Shown here: positions 42,217 through 51,108 of the stretch, piece after piece
Layout: each line of letters begins with the position of its first letter
Numbering within the stretch: the first letter of the stretch is position 1
Origin: Lancefieldella sp. Marseille-Q7238
Lineage (GTDB): Bacteria; Actinomycetota; Coriobacteriia; Coriobacteriales; Atopobiaceae
Direction of reading: 5' to 3'
DNA length: 64,000 bases
Assembly: GCF_949152215.1 (NCBI RefSeq)
Contig: NZ_OX424407.1
Span: 1,244,530-1,308,529 of the forward strand
The notes under the pieces: generated by a model
Database searches by the model: none
Seen by the model: only the letters and a program-made list of their open reading frames with translations
Told to the model about the DNA's origin: nothing
Program-made: the position numbers and the translations under genes

Positions 42217-42714
42217 TCAGTATAGATAAAGGTATTGCTGTGCATTACGCTGATGAAGGGTGATGAGGGAGTCGAGGTGAGAGAAGAAGACATTGATTTG
42301 GTACTGTTCATCTCGACAGGGGACTCTAAATTCAAATTCGGTCAGCGTCGGAAGGCGAATTGAATCTACTGTTGCTTTGGCTGTATTTTCTAATGCATGC
42401 TTCTTAAAACCATACATCATTGAATACATCGCAAATTTTGCGTCAACATCAACAAAATCAGAAATCTTATAAACTCGCTGGTGATAGTCAAATTTCCCAT
42501 TAATGTAGTGAAATATTTCTCCAAGACGCCCTTCTCCTGGAACGAGAATTGCTTCACCATCAAAAAGATATCGGTTACTTCTTTCAACCTTATCCGAACG
42601 TACAAAAAACGGATATAGTCCGTTTGGCACAGCATCCTGTAGATCACTGTCGCCAGTTTTAATATTTGCCACATCTCCCAACTTACGCTGTTCCCAAGGA
42701 TGAGTTCTGGATTG
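42217..42714 (-). pseudogene. hsdS: HsdS type I specificity subunit, partial
   Basis: In-frame PWEQRKLGDVANIKTGDSDLQ is the usual start of an HsdS target-recognition half-domain. It runs to FRVPCRDEQYQINVFFSHLDSLITLHQRNAQQYLY, the conserved end of that half. A TAG lies just upstream of the PWEQRK block, and the other target-recognition domain is missing, as are hsdM and hsdR. It is a cassette-type half gene left beside a truncated integrase, probably from a phase-variable type I system. Confidence 0.78.
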
Positions 42715-42810
42715 CTATTTTCTCGAATCATGCTGGTAGAATGTCGGAGTTTTCTAGTAAAATGCCATGAAGATACAACGTATTCATACGAACACGAACA
42801 GAGGAGGCCT

Positions 42811-43911
42811 ATGAGTAAGAAACTGTTTACCCGCCGCTCTTTTACCGGATTAGCTGCAGTAACCACTATGAGCTTTCTTACCGGTTGTAATGGTCCAATT
42901 ATGCAGGTTCTTAATGGGCCGGCTTCAGATGAGAATCAAGAGAGCTCTCAAACCAAAAATCAAGATCAGGGGAGCGAACAAGAAAGAGTCCTTGCTGCTT
43001 GGAATGCAACACCGTTTGTAGAGAAGCCGGACAATCCAACACTGGACGGAGATATCAACAAAATTATCGTTGGTGTATGGCAAATTGACACCGCTATCGG
43101 AGCCGGAGACAAAGCTGGTAAAACCTACGATCACGCAGGCATGCTTAACCAGGCATACCATGACGGCACCGTTCCTCACTACATTTTTAAGAGCGATGGC
43201 ACCCATGAGCTGCATCATTTCGACGGCAAAGTAGATCATGGTACATGGACTTCCAAAGGTGATTCAGCCATTTCGTGTGTCTATGAGGAAGATGGAACAA
43301 CGGATGAGTGGAGTTACGATCAAGAAGCACAACGACTCAAGTTTGAAGGTAAATCTGCTATCTCAAGTTATCAAAAACTAAGCGACAATCCCAAAGATAC
43401 CTCCCAAATTGCCTATATTGACGGTAACGTTGTCAACTTTGCTGCAACAATACCAGGCGTATGGGAGCTCATAAGTCTCCATCGTATTAACTCGGATGAA
43501 CCTGATTTAAGTACAGAGGACGTCAAATCTAATATTAAGAAGACCGGAACGAGCTATTTCTTCTCGGTGCATAAAAATGGCTTTTGTGCCCTTTTCTATC
43601 CAAGCGGACGAGTCCTGCCAAGCAGAATTGAAGCAGAGAGCTCCTCTGATGATGGTCTGACTTACCCCATGATTGTTGCGGCATCAGATCAGTTTGAAAA
43701 CGTTGAAGAGGCTTCTCTTCAGGCGCATCCACAGCACCCAACAACTATCTACGTCAAGCTCAAGGATGCAGAACTGCTCTTTCAACATCTCAATCATCGT
43801 GAAGATGACTTTGGCGATATTTCTTATGCTCCAAAAGCGTCGTTCCCGTGGCACCTCGATAAGCTTGGCAAGCCATCATCTAAGTCGGATAGTAGCGATT
43901 CCAATTCTTAA
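42811..43911 (+). CDS. Tat-type lipoprotein of unknown function
   Basis: A 366-residue protein from ATG 42811 (GAGGAGG upstream). The N-terminus FTRRSFTGLAAVTTMSFLTGC combines a twin-arginine motif with a lipobox, so it is probably exported folded and lipid-anchored. After a Gln/Glu/Ser-rich linker come two similar domains, each opening with GVW[EQ]. They have KVDHGTWTSKGDS and similar beta-strand repeats, like small lipocalin-type modules. It lies at the border where the island ends and core genes resume. Function unknown. Confidence 0.75.
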   Translation: MSKKLFTRRSFTGLAAVTTMSFLTGCNGPIMQVLNGPASDENQESSQTKNQDQGSEQERVLAAWNATPFVEKPDNPTLDGDINKIIVGVWQIDTAIGAGDKAGKTYDHAGMLNQAYHDGTVPHYIFKSDGTHELHHFDGKVDHGTWTSKGDSAISCVYEEDGTTDEWSYDQEAQRLKFEGKSAISSYQKLSDNPKDTSQIAYIDGNVVNFAATIPGVWELISLHRINSDEPDLSTEDVKSNIKKTGTSYFFSVHKNGFCALFYPSGRVLPSRIEAESSSDDGLTYPMIVAASDQFENVEEASLQAHPQHPTTIYVKLKDAELLFQHLNHREDDFGDISYAPKASFPWHLDKLGKPSSKSDSSDSNS

Positions 43912-44066
43912 TCTTCGGGCGGTGCAAAAGAAGCATCTTCGGACACAGGGTAGCGTTCGTCTCAGGAAAATTCATCAGAGTGCAGATTTTTGTACTTCTC
44001 AACAATGGAACAATTTCAAAAAGGTCTTTAAAAAGTCTTGCGCTTGTTCCAACAATGGTATTTAAT

Positions 44067-44109
44067 ACTAATAGAAATAGTAATAGTAATCATTACTATT
44101 TCTATTAGT
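44067..44109 (+). promoter_or_regulatory. Nested palindromes, Fur/PerR-type operator
   Basis: The inner site 44082-44100 is a perfect 9-1-9 palindrome, AATAGTAAT-C-ATTACTATT, matching the shape of Fur/PerR/Zur boxes. An outer pair, ACTAATAGAAATAGTAAT (44067-44084) and ATTACTATTTCTATTAGT (44092-44109), is a perfect 18-base inverted repeat overlapping it. It lies about 60 bp before the regulator start and probably autoregulates the regulator-dps operon. Confidence 0.8.
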
Positions 44110-44167
44110 GATGGGACGAAATACACAGGGAGCCATAGGTGGCCCGGAAAGGTATAGAAAGACAATC

Positions 44168-44569
44168 ATGAGGTACAGCAGGCAGCGAGAGGCTATTCGG
44201 TCATATGTGGAAGGTCGTCACGATCATCCGACTGCTGACAGCGTATATGCCGCAGTCCGAGAAGAGCTTCCAAACATTAGTCTTGGCACGGTGTATCGCA
44301 ATCTCATGCAGCTTGTTGATGCTGGAGAGTTGCAAGTGGTCAATACCGGAGATAGTGTTTCTCGCTTTGATCCGATGACGTGCGAGCACGCGCACTTTCG
44401 GTGCCAAAAATGCGGCAAAGTCATGGATGTCAAAGGCCCTGTTCTTGCTGACTTGACAGCTCTTACAAAAGACTCATACGGCAAGATCAACTCATATGCG
44501 CTTTGCTTTACCGGTATCTGCAATGATTGCCTTGCTCATCGTTCCAAATCTTGTGGCAGTAATGACTAA
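44168..44569 (+). CDS. perR: Fur-family regulator, PerR-like
   Basis: A 133-residue metal-dependent repressor. It has the winged helix ADSVYAAVREELPNISLGTVYRNLMQLVDAGEL, the sensing region SRFDPMTCEHAHFRCQKCGKVMDV, and two CxxC pairs (CQKC and CNDC) for structural zinc. An Asp in the RFD position and downstream dps favour PerR over Fur. I start it at ATG 44168, where the family homology begins; an earlier ATG at 44111 would lie at the edge of the operator. The nested palindrome upstream suggests autoregulation. Confidence 0.82.
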   Translation: MRYSRQREAIRSYVEGRHDHPTADSVYAAVREELPNISLGTVYRNLMQLVDAGELQVVNTGDSVSRFDPMTCEHAHFRCQKCGKVMDVKGPVLADLTALTKDSYGKINSYALCFTGICNDCLAHRSKSCGSND

Positions 44570-44587
44570 CCTTTGAAAGGGGTAGCT

Positions 44588-45019
44588 ATGATTAACGAGA
44601 AACTCAACCAGCTTTTGTCCGACTATGCGGTGGAGGCGCATAAAACTCACAATTTCCATTGGTATGTGAAGGGTCCGACGTTTTTCCAAGTGCACACTCT
44701 TCTCGATGATGTGTACGGCGCGATGTATGATCAGATTGATGAGGTAGCTGAGCTCATTCTTATGAATGATGGTACGCCGCTTGCCTCTATGGCGGAATAC
44801 ATTAAGAATTCTCATCTTGAAGAAGCTGCAGATGGCTATAAGGATCCTGCTGAAATTTTCTCTGCCATTCTCGCCGATTATGAGAAGATTCGCAGCTTTG
44901 CCGCGGAGATTAAGAAAGATGCGGATGCAGAGGATAACTATCTAGTTTCTGCTGCAATGGATGAGCATATTGCCGCTCTCTCCAAGACTATCTGGATGAT
45001 TAAACAGTCCCAGAAGTAA
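44588..45019 (+). CDS. dps: Dps-family ferritin-like protein
   Basis: A 143-residue mini-ferritin that oxidises and stores iron and protects DNA against peroxide. Inter-subunit ferroxidase ligands are visible as His24 (NFHWYVKGPTFFQVH), His36, Asp40, Asp51 and Glu55 (DQIDEVAE). ATG 44588 follows AAAGGGG. It begins 18 bp after the PerR-like gene and ends at a hairpin terminator, so the pair is a two-gene operon under the palindromic operator. Control of dps by PerR is well known in Gram-positive bacteria. Confidence 0.9.
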   Translation: MINEKLNQLLSDYAVEAHKTHNFHWYVKGPTFFQVHTLLDDVYGAMYDQIDEVAELILMNDGTPLASMAEYIKNSHLEEAADGYKDPAEIFSAILADYEKIRSFAAEIKKDADAEDNYLVSAAMDEHIAALSKTIWMIKQSQK

Positions 45020-45041
45020 TAAGAGATAAAACGCTATCTTT

Positions 45042-45080
45042 GGGTGTCGTCGGTTTGTCCAGCGACACCCATTTTGTTTT
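45042..45080 (+). terminator. Terminator of the perR-dps operon
   Basis: GGGTGTCG (45042-45049) pairs with CGACACCC (45063-45070) and is followed by ATTTTGTTTT. Confidence 0.85.
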
Positions 45081-45164
45081 AGCCACCCTTTGTGGACGAA
45101 TTGACAAATAGCCGGTTATTAGGAAAAGGCGTTCGAATAAGCTGAGAATACATGTATCGTGGCG

Positions 45165-45467
45165 TTATGCGATTTCAACAGTGCCGGTAGGAAGACTGGC
45201 GATGAGTTTGAGGCTTCCTCCAAGAGCAGCGATGTACTTTCTTAAAGAGTCGATACTCATTGCTCCCATATCGCCATTTTCCATACGAGAAATACGATTC
45301 TGAGAAACTCCAATAGATTCAGCAAGTTCCACTTGGGTCATCTCACTTGCTTTTCGAGCTTCACGAAGATTGAATGCTTCTATGACAGAGAAAGTCTGTT
45401 GGCGAGCAGCAGCCATTTGATCTTTAGTAATACCGCGCTTTGCTATATAGTCTTGTAAGTTAGCCAT
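45165..45467 (-). CDS. higA: HigA-like XRE-family antitoxin
   Basis: A 100-residue helix-turn-helix protein: LREARKASEMTQVELAESIGVSQNRISRMENG is a clear XRE/Cro fold, in the HigA type where the domain sits in the C-terminal half. It overlaps the toxin remnant upstream by 8 bp, the reverse order (toxin first) typical of higBA. The antitoxin frame is complete, whereas the toxin is not. It may act only on its own promoter now. Confidence 0.82.
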   Translation of the reverse strand: MANLQDYIAKRGITKDQMAAARQQTFSVIEAFNLREARKASEMTQVELAESIGVSQNRISRMENGDMGAMSIDSLRKYIAALGGSLKLIASLPTGTVEIA

Positions 45468-45660
45468 TATGCACTCCTATTGTCTTCAGGTGCTCCTGGT
45501 AAATCTGTTCCGCTTTTGGAATGGATACCTTGTACCAGGAGTTCCATATCTTGCTTCCTTTTGATGGACTATATAGCCTATAGGCTATATTTTCAATAGA
45601 TATGTATAGGTACTCTGCTAACAGAAACAATCTCTGTCTATTAAGACGTTTTAAATTCAA
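45460..45660 (-). pseudogene. HigB/RelE-type toxin, internally deleted
   Basis: Only the C-terminal part (GSKIWNSWYKVSIPKAEQIYQEHLKTIG) looks like a HigB/RelE-family toxin. The N-terminal 35 residues do not, and the usual core with the catalytic basic residues and FxHGFxKK-type strand is missing. At 66 residues it is about half normal length. The toxin is therefore probably inactive and its antitoxin an orphan. Confidence 0.55.
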
Positions 45661-45790
45661 AGCGGGGGTGGGAGAAGACAGTATTCATTAAACATGAATA
45701 TATGTGCATACGTTCAGAAAAAGTGCTACACTCAAGTTGCAAAGAAACTCTTGGAACCCTTGTTGCTTTGTGGTTTTGAAAGGAAGCGTT

Positions 45791-47680
45791 ATGGAACGAG
45801 AAGCTAAAGTCAAACTTGGACGTATCATCGCATCGGCAATCATGCTGGTTATCGCCCACATTATCGCTACGGATACACAGCCTCTTTGGCAGCAGCTTCT
45901 CATCTATCTGCCGGCCTATCTGGTCGCCGGTTATGACGTTGTGCTTGAGGCGTTTGAGAGCATTGCGGAAGGCGACGCGTTCAGCGAAGACCTGCTGATG
46001 AGCATTGCTACCATCGGCGCGCTCGTTATCGGCTTTGTGTCCAATGGTACCCCGATGTTTCCCGAGGCTGTCTTTGTCATGCTGTTTTTCCAGGTGGGAG
46101 AGCTGTTTGAGGACATGGCAGAAGACAACAGCCGTCGATCCATTGCCAAGATGATGGATATTCGGCCTGATACCGCAACGGTCATTCGAGACGGCAAAGA
46201 GCTCACAGTTAATCCCGCGGAGCTCGAGCTGGACGAGATTATCGTCATCAAGGCGGGGGACCGGGTACCGGTTGATGCTGAAATTGTTGAAGGATCAACC
46301 AGCCTTGATACTGTTGCTCTGACAGGGGAGAGCGTCCCGCGTACCGCAGGCGTTGGCGACGCTGTTATTTCTGGATGCGTCAATCTATCCGGCGTGGTGT
46401 GCGCTCGCGTGACGCATCTGCTGAGTGAATCCACGGCAACGCGCATTATCAATCTTGTTGAAAACGCCAACGAGAACAAGTCGAGAAGTGAAAGCTTTAT
46501 CAGAAAATTTGCTCGTATATACACGCCTATCGTAGTATTTTCCGCCATTGCACTGGCGTTTCTTCCGCCGCTTGTGACTGGTAATTTCTACAATAACTTT
46601 GCTACATGGCTGGTGCATGCGCTGACATTTCTCATTGTTTCGTGCCCCTGCGCGCTGGTGGTGTCTGTTCCTCTGACATTTTTTGGCGGCATCGGCGCAG
46701 CCTCCAAGCAGGGCGTGCTCATCAAAGGTTCCAACTATATCGACACGCTTGCCGCGCTTAAGACCGTCACGTTTGACAAAACAGGCACGCTTACTGAAGG
46801 TGTCTTTAAGGTCATGGCAGTTCATCCGGATTCTATCGATGAGACGGCTCTTTTGCACCTGGCCGCCCATGTTGAGCGACATTCTACGCATCCTATCGCC
46901 GCTGCTCTGCGCGCTGCCTATCCCAATGAAGACGATGATTGCAAAGTCTCTGAAGCCACTGAAATTGCTGGCAGGGGAGTGACGGCGCAGGTCAACGACA
47001 CAACGGTAGCGGTGGGCAACTGCGCACTCATGCAGGACGTGGGCGCGGTAACGCACGAATGCTCTCATCGCGACATCGGCACCGTCATTCATGTGGCGGT
47101 CGATGGTGAATATATGGGTCACATCGTTATTTCCGACCGAGAAAAAGAGGACGCGCGGGCTTCTGTTGCCACTATCAAGCAGGCAGGCGTTTCTCGTGTC
47201 GTCATGCTGACGGGCGACAGAGAGGAAGTTGCCGCTGATATGGCGCAGCGCCTTGGTATTGACGAGTATCGCTCTGAGCTTTTGCCGCAGGATAAGGTGG
47301 CTGCGGTTGAGACGCTTCTTGCCGAGAAGCCCGCCGGCTCCACGCTGGCGTTTGTCGGTGACGGCATCAATGACGCTCCCGTACTTGCTCGCGCCGACGT
47401 GGGTGTCGCCATGGGTGTCTTGGGGTCCGACGCCGCCATAGAGGCTGCTGATGTCGTGCTTATGGACGACTCGCTCGGAAAAGTCGCGACGGCTATTCGG
47501 CTTGCGCGAAAGACACTTGCCATTGCCCGCCAAAACATCGTCTTTGCCATTGGCGTGAAAGTGGCGATTCTCGTGCTTGCGGCATTTGGTTTGGCTCCGA
47601 TGTGGCTGGCGGTTTTTGGCGATACGGGCGTGCTCATCCTCGCGGTACTCAACGCTTCAAGGGCGCTTCGCATCAAATAA
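45791..47680 (+). CDS. Zn/Cd-type heavy-metal P-type ATPase
   Basis: A 629-residue P1B ATPase that exports divalent metal across the membrane. It has the TGES actuator motif, CPC in the transport helix (SCPCALVVSVP), DKTGTLTEG with the phosphorylated Asp, HPIAAALR in the nucleotide domain, GDGINDAPVLARADVGVAMG, and a final helix DTGVLILAVLNASR. The CPC and the D-x-G-type last helix fit the Zn/Cd/Pb group. No N-terminal metal-binding domain or His-rich tail is present. ATG 45791 follows AAAGGAAG. Nearby PerR/Dps genes would also fit a role in iron or zinc stress. Confidence 0.9.
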   Translation: MEREAKVKLGRIIASAIMLVIAHIIATDTQPLWQQLLIYLPAYLVAGYDVVLEAFESIAEGDAFSEDLLMSIATIGALVIGFVSNGTPMFPEAVFVMLFFQVGELFEDMAEDNSRRSIAKMMDIRPDTATVIRDGKELTVNPAELELDEIIVIKAGDRVPVDAEIVEGSTSLDTVALTGESVPRTAGVGDAVISGCVNLSGVVCARVTHLLSESTATRIINLVENANENKSRSESFIRKFARIYTPIVVFSAIALAFLPPLVTGNFYNNFATWLVHALTFLIVSCPCALVVSVPLTFFGGIGAASKQGVLIKGSNYIDTLAALKTVTFDKTGTLTEGVFKVMAVHPDSIDETALLHLAAHVERHSTHPIAAALRAAYPNEDDDCKVSEATEIAGRGVTAQVNDTTVAVGNCALMQDVGAVTHECSHRDIGTVIHVAVDGEYMGHIVISDREKEDARASVATIKQAGVSRVVMLTGDREEVAADMAQRLGIDEYRSELLPQDKVAAVETLLAEKPAGSTLAFVGDGINDAPVLARADVGVAMGVLGSDAAIEAADVVLMDDSLGKVATAIRLARKTLAIARQNIVFAIGVKVAILVLAAFGLAPMWLAVFGDTGVLILAVLNASRALRIK

Positions 47681-47795
47681 GCTGTTCCAGTGGCCGCGCA
47701 TCGGGGCGTATCAGGCAAGTTGCGCGAGGCACAGTAGGCGCGCGGCTTGTAGCCGCTCGAAGTGCGACTAGTTGCACATTCGGTTGCACTGCTAG

Positions 47796-48635
47796 TTATG
47801 GCTCTTGCGGCACGTTTCGCCAGTGACGATGACCCTTTTTATGCTTGCGGTTGATCATATTCTGGATGGTGCTCTCCATGCCGTGCGGCAGGTATGAGAG
47901 CGATTCAAGATCTTCCGGCAGATAGTCTACAAGGCTGTCATGTTCGGTGGGCAAGAAATGCTCAGGGGCCTCTCCCGGTGTAATGCAAAATCCCAGCACC
48001 TTAGCGCCCTGAGCACCCAGTCGCCTCTCGTATTCTGAAGGGATATCGTCGGAGAATGCTTCCTGGACATCGCGCGTTTGCCACAAAAACCTGTACCCCG
48101 CTGCTTCCACCTGTTCGAGTGAGAAATCGTAGAGCGGCTGACTGTCAGTTTTAAGCCGTACGATGCCGCCTTTTACCAGTACGTTTCTATACTGCATGAG
48201 GCGCTCGGAATTGGTAACACGCAGATGTGCCTGACGTTTGCGCGGAAATGGCGTGGGAAAGTTGATGTAGATGGCGTCAACTTCGGCGGGTGCAAAATAG
48301 GCGTCCAACTTCATGCCGGTTCCGGGGACCACCACCGCATTTGTAAGTCCTGTCTCGTCTATGTGGCCGGCGGCATATACGACACATATGGGTTCGGTAT
48401 CGATAGCGACAAAGAGCGCATCGGGATGAGCCTTGGCCATGGCGCAGGTAAACAGTCCTTTTCCACAGCCTAAGTCAATGCAGACACGGGAGAAGGGCGC
48501 CGCGCCCACAGGCGCGCACGCTTCGGCCCAATGACCTCGCAGAGATTCAGGGTTCTTCTCGATAACGTCGGCGTAGCGTTCAAGACGCTCTTCAAGGTCA
48601 AAGGTTTTTGGCAGGCGGGCGTGCAATCCGTGCAT
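47796..48635 (-). CDS. trmB: tRNA (guanine-46-N7)-methyltransferase
   Basis: A 279-residue SAM-dependent methyltransferase. The SAM site is IDLGCGKGLFTCAMAK, and the TrmB motifs are INFPTPFPRKRQAHLRVTNSERL and VRLKTDSQPLYDFSLE. It modifies G46 in the tRNA variable loop. ATG 48635 is preceded by AGGAT. It is 7 bp downstream of the HD phosphatase gene and likely in one operon with it and the pyrophosphatase. Confidence 0.9.
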   Translation of the reverse strand: MHGLHARLPKTFDLEERLERYADVIEKNPESLRGHWAEACAPVGAAPFSRVCIDLGCGKGLFTCAMAKAHPDALFVAIDTEPICVVYAAGHIDETGLTNAVVVPGTGMKLDAYFAPAEVDAIYINFPTPFPRKRQAHLRVTNSERLMQYRNVLVKGGIVRLKTDSQPLYDFSLEQVEAAGYRFLWQTRDVQEAFSDDIPSEYERRLGAQGAKVLGFCITPGEAPEHFLPTEHDSLVDYLPEDLESLSYLPHGMESTIQNMINRKHKKGHRHWRNVPQEP

Positions 48636-48642
48636 AGAGATC

Positions 48643-49245
48643 CTAAAGCAGCTGATCGAGCGTGTTGCCATAGGGCGGCAAGAATTCGGTCAGGAAGTCT
48701 TGCACCTCAGGCAGCTCCCGTGCCATGTTCTCAACGATGGTGCGCGTAGAAGCCTTGGCGGTTGCGAATTCAGCGTTGCCCGCCTGCGCCTCATCGATGC
48801 ACTTGATGAGGGCAGAGAGTTTGTCCGCCGCCTTGATAAGTTTCAGCAGGTAGGCCTCATCGGCGTCCGCGGGCTGTTGTTGGCTGAGGATCTTCTGATA
48901 CACGGGGCGCAAATCGTCGGGAAGCGTACTCAAAAGCGTTTTTTGCGCGGTATCTTCTACGCGATGATACGCGTCACGAATCTCCGCATTGGCATACTTG
49001 ACTGGCGTTGGCATATCGCCCGTGATAATTTCGGAGGCGTCATGGTAGAGACCGATAAGTGCCGCGCGGTCCGCATCCAAGTGCCTGCCGTAACGGACAT
49101 TTCCCAATGTAGCAAGACAATGGGCAATGAGAGCCACGTCAAGCGCATGCTCCGAAAGGTTTTCGGGGCGAGAATTGCGCATGAGTGCCCATCGCTCGAT
49201 GTAGCGCATGCGAGAGATAATCGCAAAGAAACTCGATGTCTGCAC
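48643..49245 (-). CDS. yfbR: HD-domain 5'-deoxynucleotidase YfbR-like
   Basis: A 200-residue HD-fold hydrolase: RPENLSEHALDVALIAHC and LIGLYHDASEIITGDMPTPVKYAN match YfbR, which dephosphorylates deoxynucleoside 5'-monophosphates. The metal ligands H..HD..D are present. GTG 49245 is the start, 12 bp after the stop codon of the pyrophosphatase gene. Confidence 0.87.
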   Translation of the reverse strand: MQTSSFFAIISRMRYIERWALMRNSRPENLSEHALDVALIAHCLATLGNVRYGRHLDADRAALIGLYHDASEIITGDMPTPVKYANAEIRDAYHRVEDTAQKTLLSTLPDDLRPVYQKILSQQQPADADEAYLLKLIKAADKLSALIKCIDEAQAGNAEFATAKASTRTIVENMARELPEVQDFLTEFLPPYGNTLDQLL

Positions 49246-49257
49246 GATTACAAGCCC

Positions 49258-50919
49258 CTAGTCCTCGTCGGAAATGAACTGCAGCGCCGACATGAGCGAA
49301 GGCACAACCTGCTTTTTGCGGCTGACGACGCCCGGCAGAACCGCAATGCCGCCATCGGGTGTTACGTTAAAGGCGCGTTCAAGCACTTCTTCGGCGCCGG
49401 CGCCGTAATAGAGCATCTCCGTGACCTGGCTTTTAACATCGGTGAACATGTAAAAAATCATGGGCAGCTCTTCGGCTTCTGCAGCGGTCTTGAGGAAGGG
49501 ACCAACCAGCGCTTCTGCGGCTTTCCGGCTATTCTCGGTCATGAACGAGCCCTGTCCAACGCCAAACTTGGCGTTGCCGCGGCTGAAGACCTTGTAATCA
49601 CTGTGGAAGACTTCCTCCGCGGTGCGACCCGTAAGATCTGCGCCCGCGTCAAACATCTTCTCGGAATAGCTCTCAATGTCCTCACCGCAGATGCCAGCGA
49701 GCGCCTTGCCCGCGTTGACATCAATCGGCGTGCAAGTGGGCGAGCGGAACGCCAGCGTGTCGGAAAGAATTGCTGAGAGCATGAGACCGGCGATATTCTT
49801 GGGAATCTCAACGCCGTATTCACGGTAGAGTCCATAGAGGATAGTGCAGGTGCAACCTACAGGGACGTTACGGAATGTGATGGGATTGGTGGTCTCAACC
49901 GAACCAATGCGGTGGTGGTCAACAATCTCCATGATTTCGGCCTGGTCAAGTCCGTTGACCGCCTGAGTGCGCTCATTGTGGTCTACCAGAATAACGTGCT
50001 TTTTACGCACTTTCAAAAGACCCGGCGAGCTGATAAGACCAGCGTAGGCGCCGTTTTCATCCAAGACGGGGAAGAAACGGTGGCGAGACTTCGCCATTGC
50101 CTTGCGAGCGTCATCGATAGAGGTGTTGACACTGAACTTGAGGATGTCATTAGTGAGCATCTTGGACTTTACCGGTACGGCCATAGTCAGTAGCCGAGCG
50201 ACTTCAAACGTGTCGCGCGGCGTGGTAATGACGGCGCATCCCGCTTGCTGGGCTGCAGCAATGACGTCATTATCAACCTTACCATCGCACGATACAATCA
50301 GACAGGACGCGCCCTGTTTGATTGCAAGAAGTTGGTTTTCGTGATTTCCGGCGACTACAACAATATCGCCTTTTCCGACGATTTCCGTCATGCTGAGCGC
50401 ACAGGTGCCTATGCGGATGCTGCCTTGTGAAACATAGTTGTCAGGATCTCCTACCAGCATAGACCCGCTCAAGGTAGAGATGATATTTTTGTAGCTGGTA
50501 TGCGTCTCGGAAAGCATCTTCGATTCCATGAGACCCATATTGGCGTTTGCGATGTCTTTGACAGCAATAAGACCCTCAAGATGGTTGGCATCATCGGTGA
50601 CAACAAGCGTGTCCAACTTGACATCTTGCATGAGGTTCCATGCGTTATAGAGACTCATATTGCCATCCACCTTGGGCTGCTCCTGGATCTCGGCATCTTT
50701 GATCTGCGGAGTTACTGTCGTAATCAGCTGCGGCTCCTCAAAGCCAAAATGCTTGAGGACAAAGGCGGTCTCGCGATTGAGTGTGCCCGCGCGGCGCGCT
50801 TCGTAGATAGGACTGTCAATCTGATTCTTGAGATACGCATAAGAAATGGCCGCGCAAATGCTGTCTGTATCGGGGTTCAGGTGACCAATAACATTAACCT
50901 TACGGATTGCTTCGGGCAT
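49258..50919 (-). CDS. ppaC: Mn-dependent inorganic pyrophosphatase with CBS/DRTGG regulatory insert
   Basis: A family II (DHH) pyrophosphatase of 553 residues, long because CBS domains and a DRTGG-type domain (about 70-290) are inserted in the catalytic domain. DHH-site motifs are GHLNPDTDSICAA, VDHNERTQ, DHHRIGS and a C-terminal DHHA2 domain. CBS-containing enzymes are controlled by adenine nucleotides or diadenosine polyphosphates. ATG 50919 has GGAGGG closely upstream. It is the first gene of the ppaC-yfbR-trmB run. Confidence 0.93.
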   Translation of the reverse strand: MPEAIRKVNVIGHLNPDTDSICAAISYAYLKNQIDSPIYEARRAGTLNRETAFVLKHFGFEEPQLITTVTPQIKDAEIQEQPKVDGNMSLYNAWNLMQDVKLDTLVVTDDANHLEGLIAVKDIANANMGLMESKMLSETHTSYKNIISTLSGSMLVGDPDNYVSQGSIRIGTCALSMTEIVGKGDIVVVAGNHENQLLAIKQGASCLIVSCDGKVDNDVIAAAQQAGCAVITTPRDTFEVARLLTMAVPVKSKMLTNDILKFSVNTSIDDARKAMAKSRHRFFPVLDENGAYAGLISSPGLLKVRKKHVILVDHNERTQAVNGLDQAEIMEIVDHHRIGSVETTNPITFRNVPVGCTCTILYGLYREYGVEIPKNIAGLMLSAILSDTLAFRSPTCTPIDVNAGKALAGICGEDIESYSEKMFDAGADLTGRTAEEVFHSDYKVFSRGNAKFGVGQGSFMTENSRKAAEALVGPFLKTAAEAEELPMIFYMFTDVKSQVTEMLYYGAGAEEVLERAFNVTPDGGIAVLPGVVSRKKQVVPSLMSALQFISDED

Positions 50920-51108
50920 GATCCCTCCTCGGTAAAAGCGTTTTATTTGATATGAGTGTACCCGCTTACCCACGCTCTGTCGCTGATGTATTTAAAAAGG
51001 ATGAAGTAGCTGTGAACTGATACGATGTATATGTCTTTCTGGAATGTATAGACCAATGCAATTGTCTACAATGAGCCTGTAAGTTCATGCGGTTTTAAGC
51101 AGGAGATT

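Noticed and set aside
20674-42800. tRNA-end direct repeats marking att sites of the island
   Set aside because: I looked for a second copy of the tRNA 3' end (GGTTCAAATCCAGCCCCCGC) near 42.7 kb and other junctions and did not find one, so island borders remain inferred.
46385-47533. Long minus-strand open frame opposite the metal ATPase
   Set aside because: The plus-strand gene has every P-type ATPase motif. The opposite frame has no ribosome site or known motif and is a shadow of codon bias.
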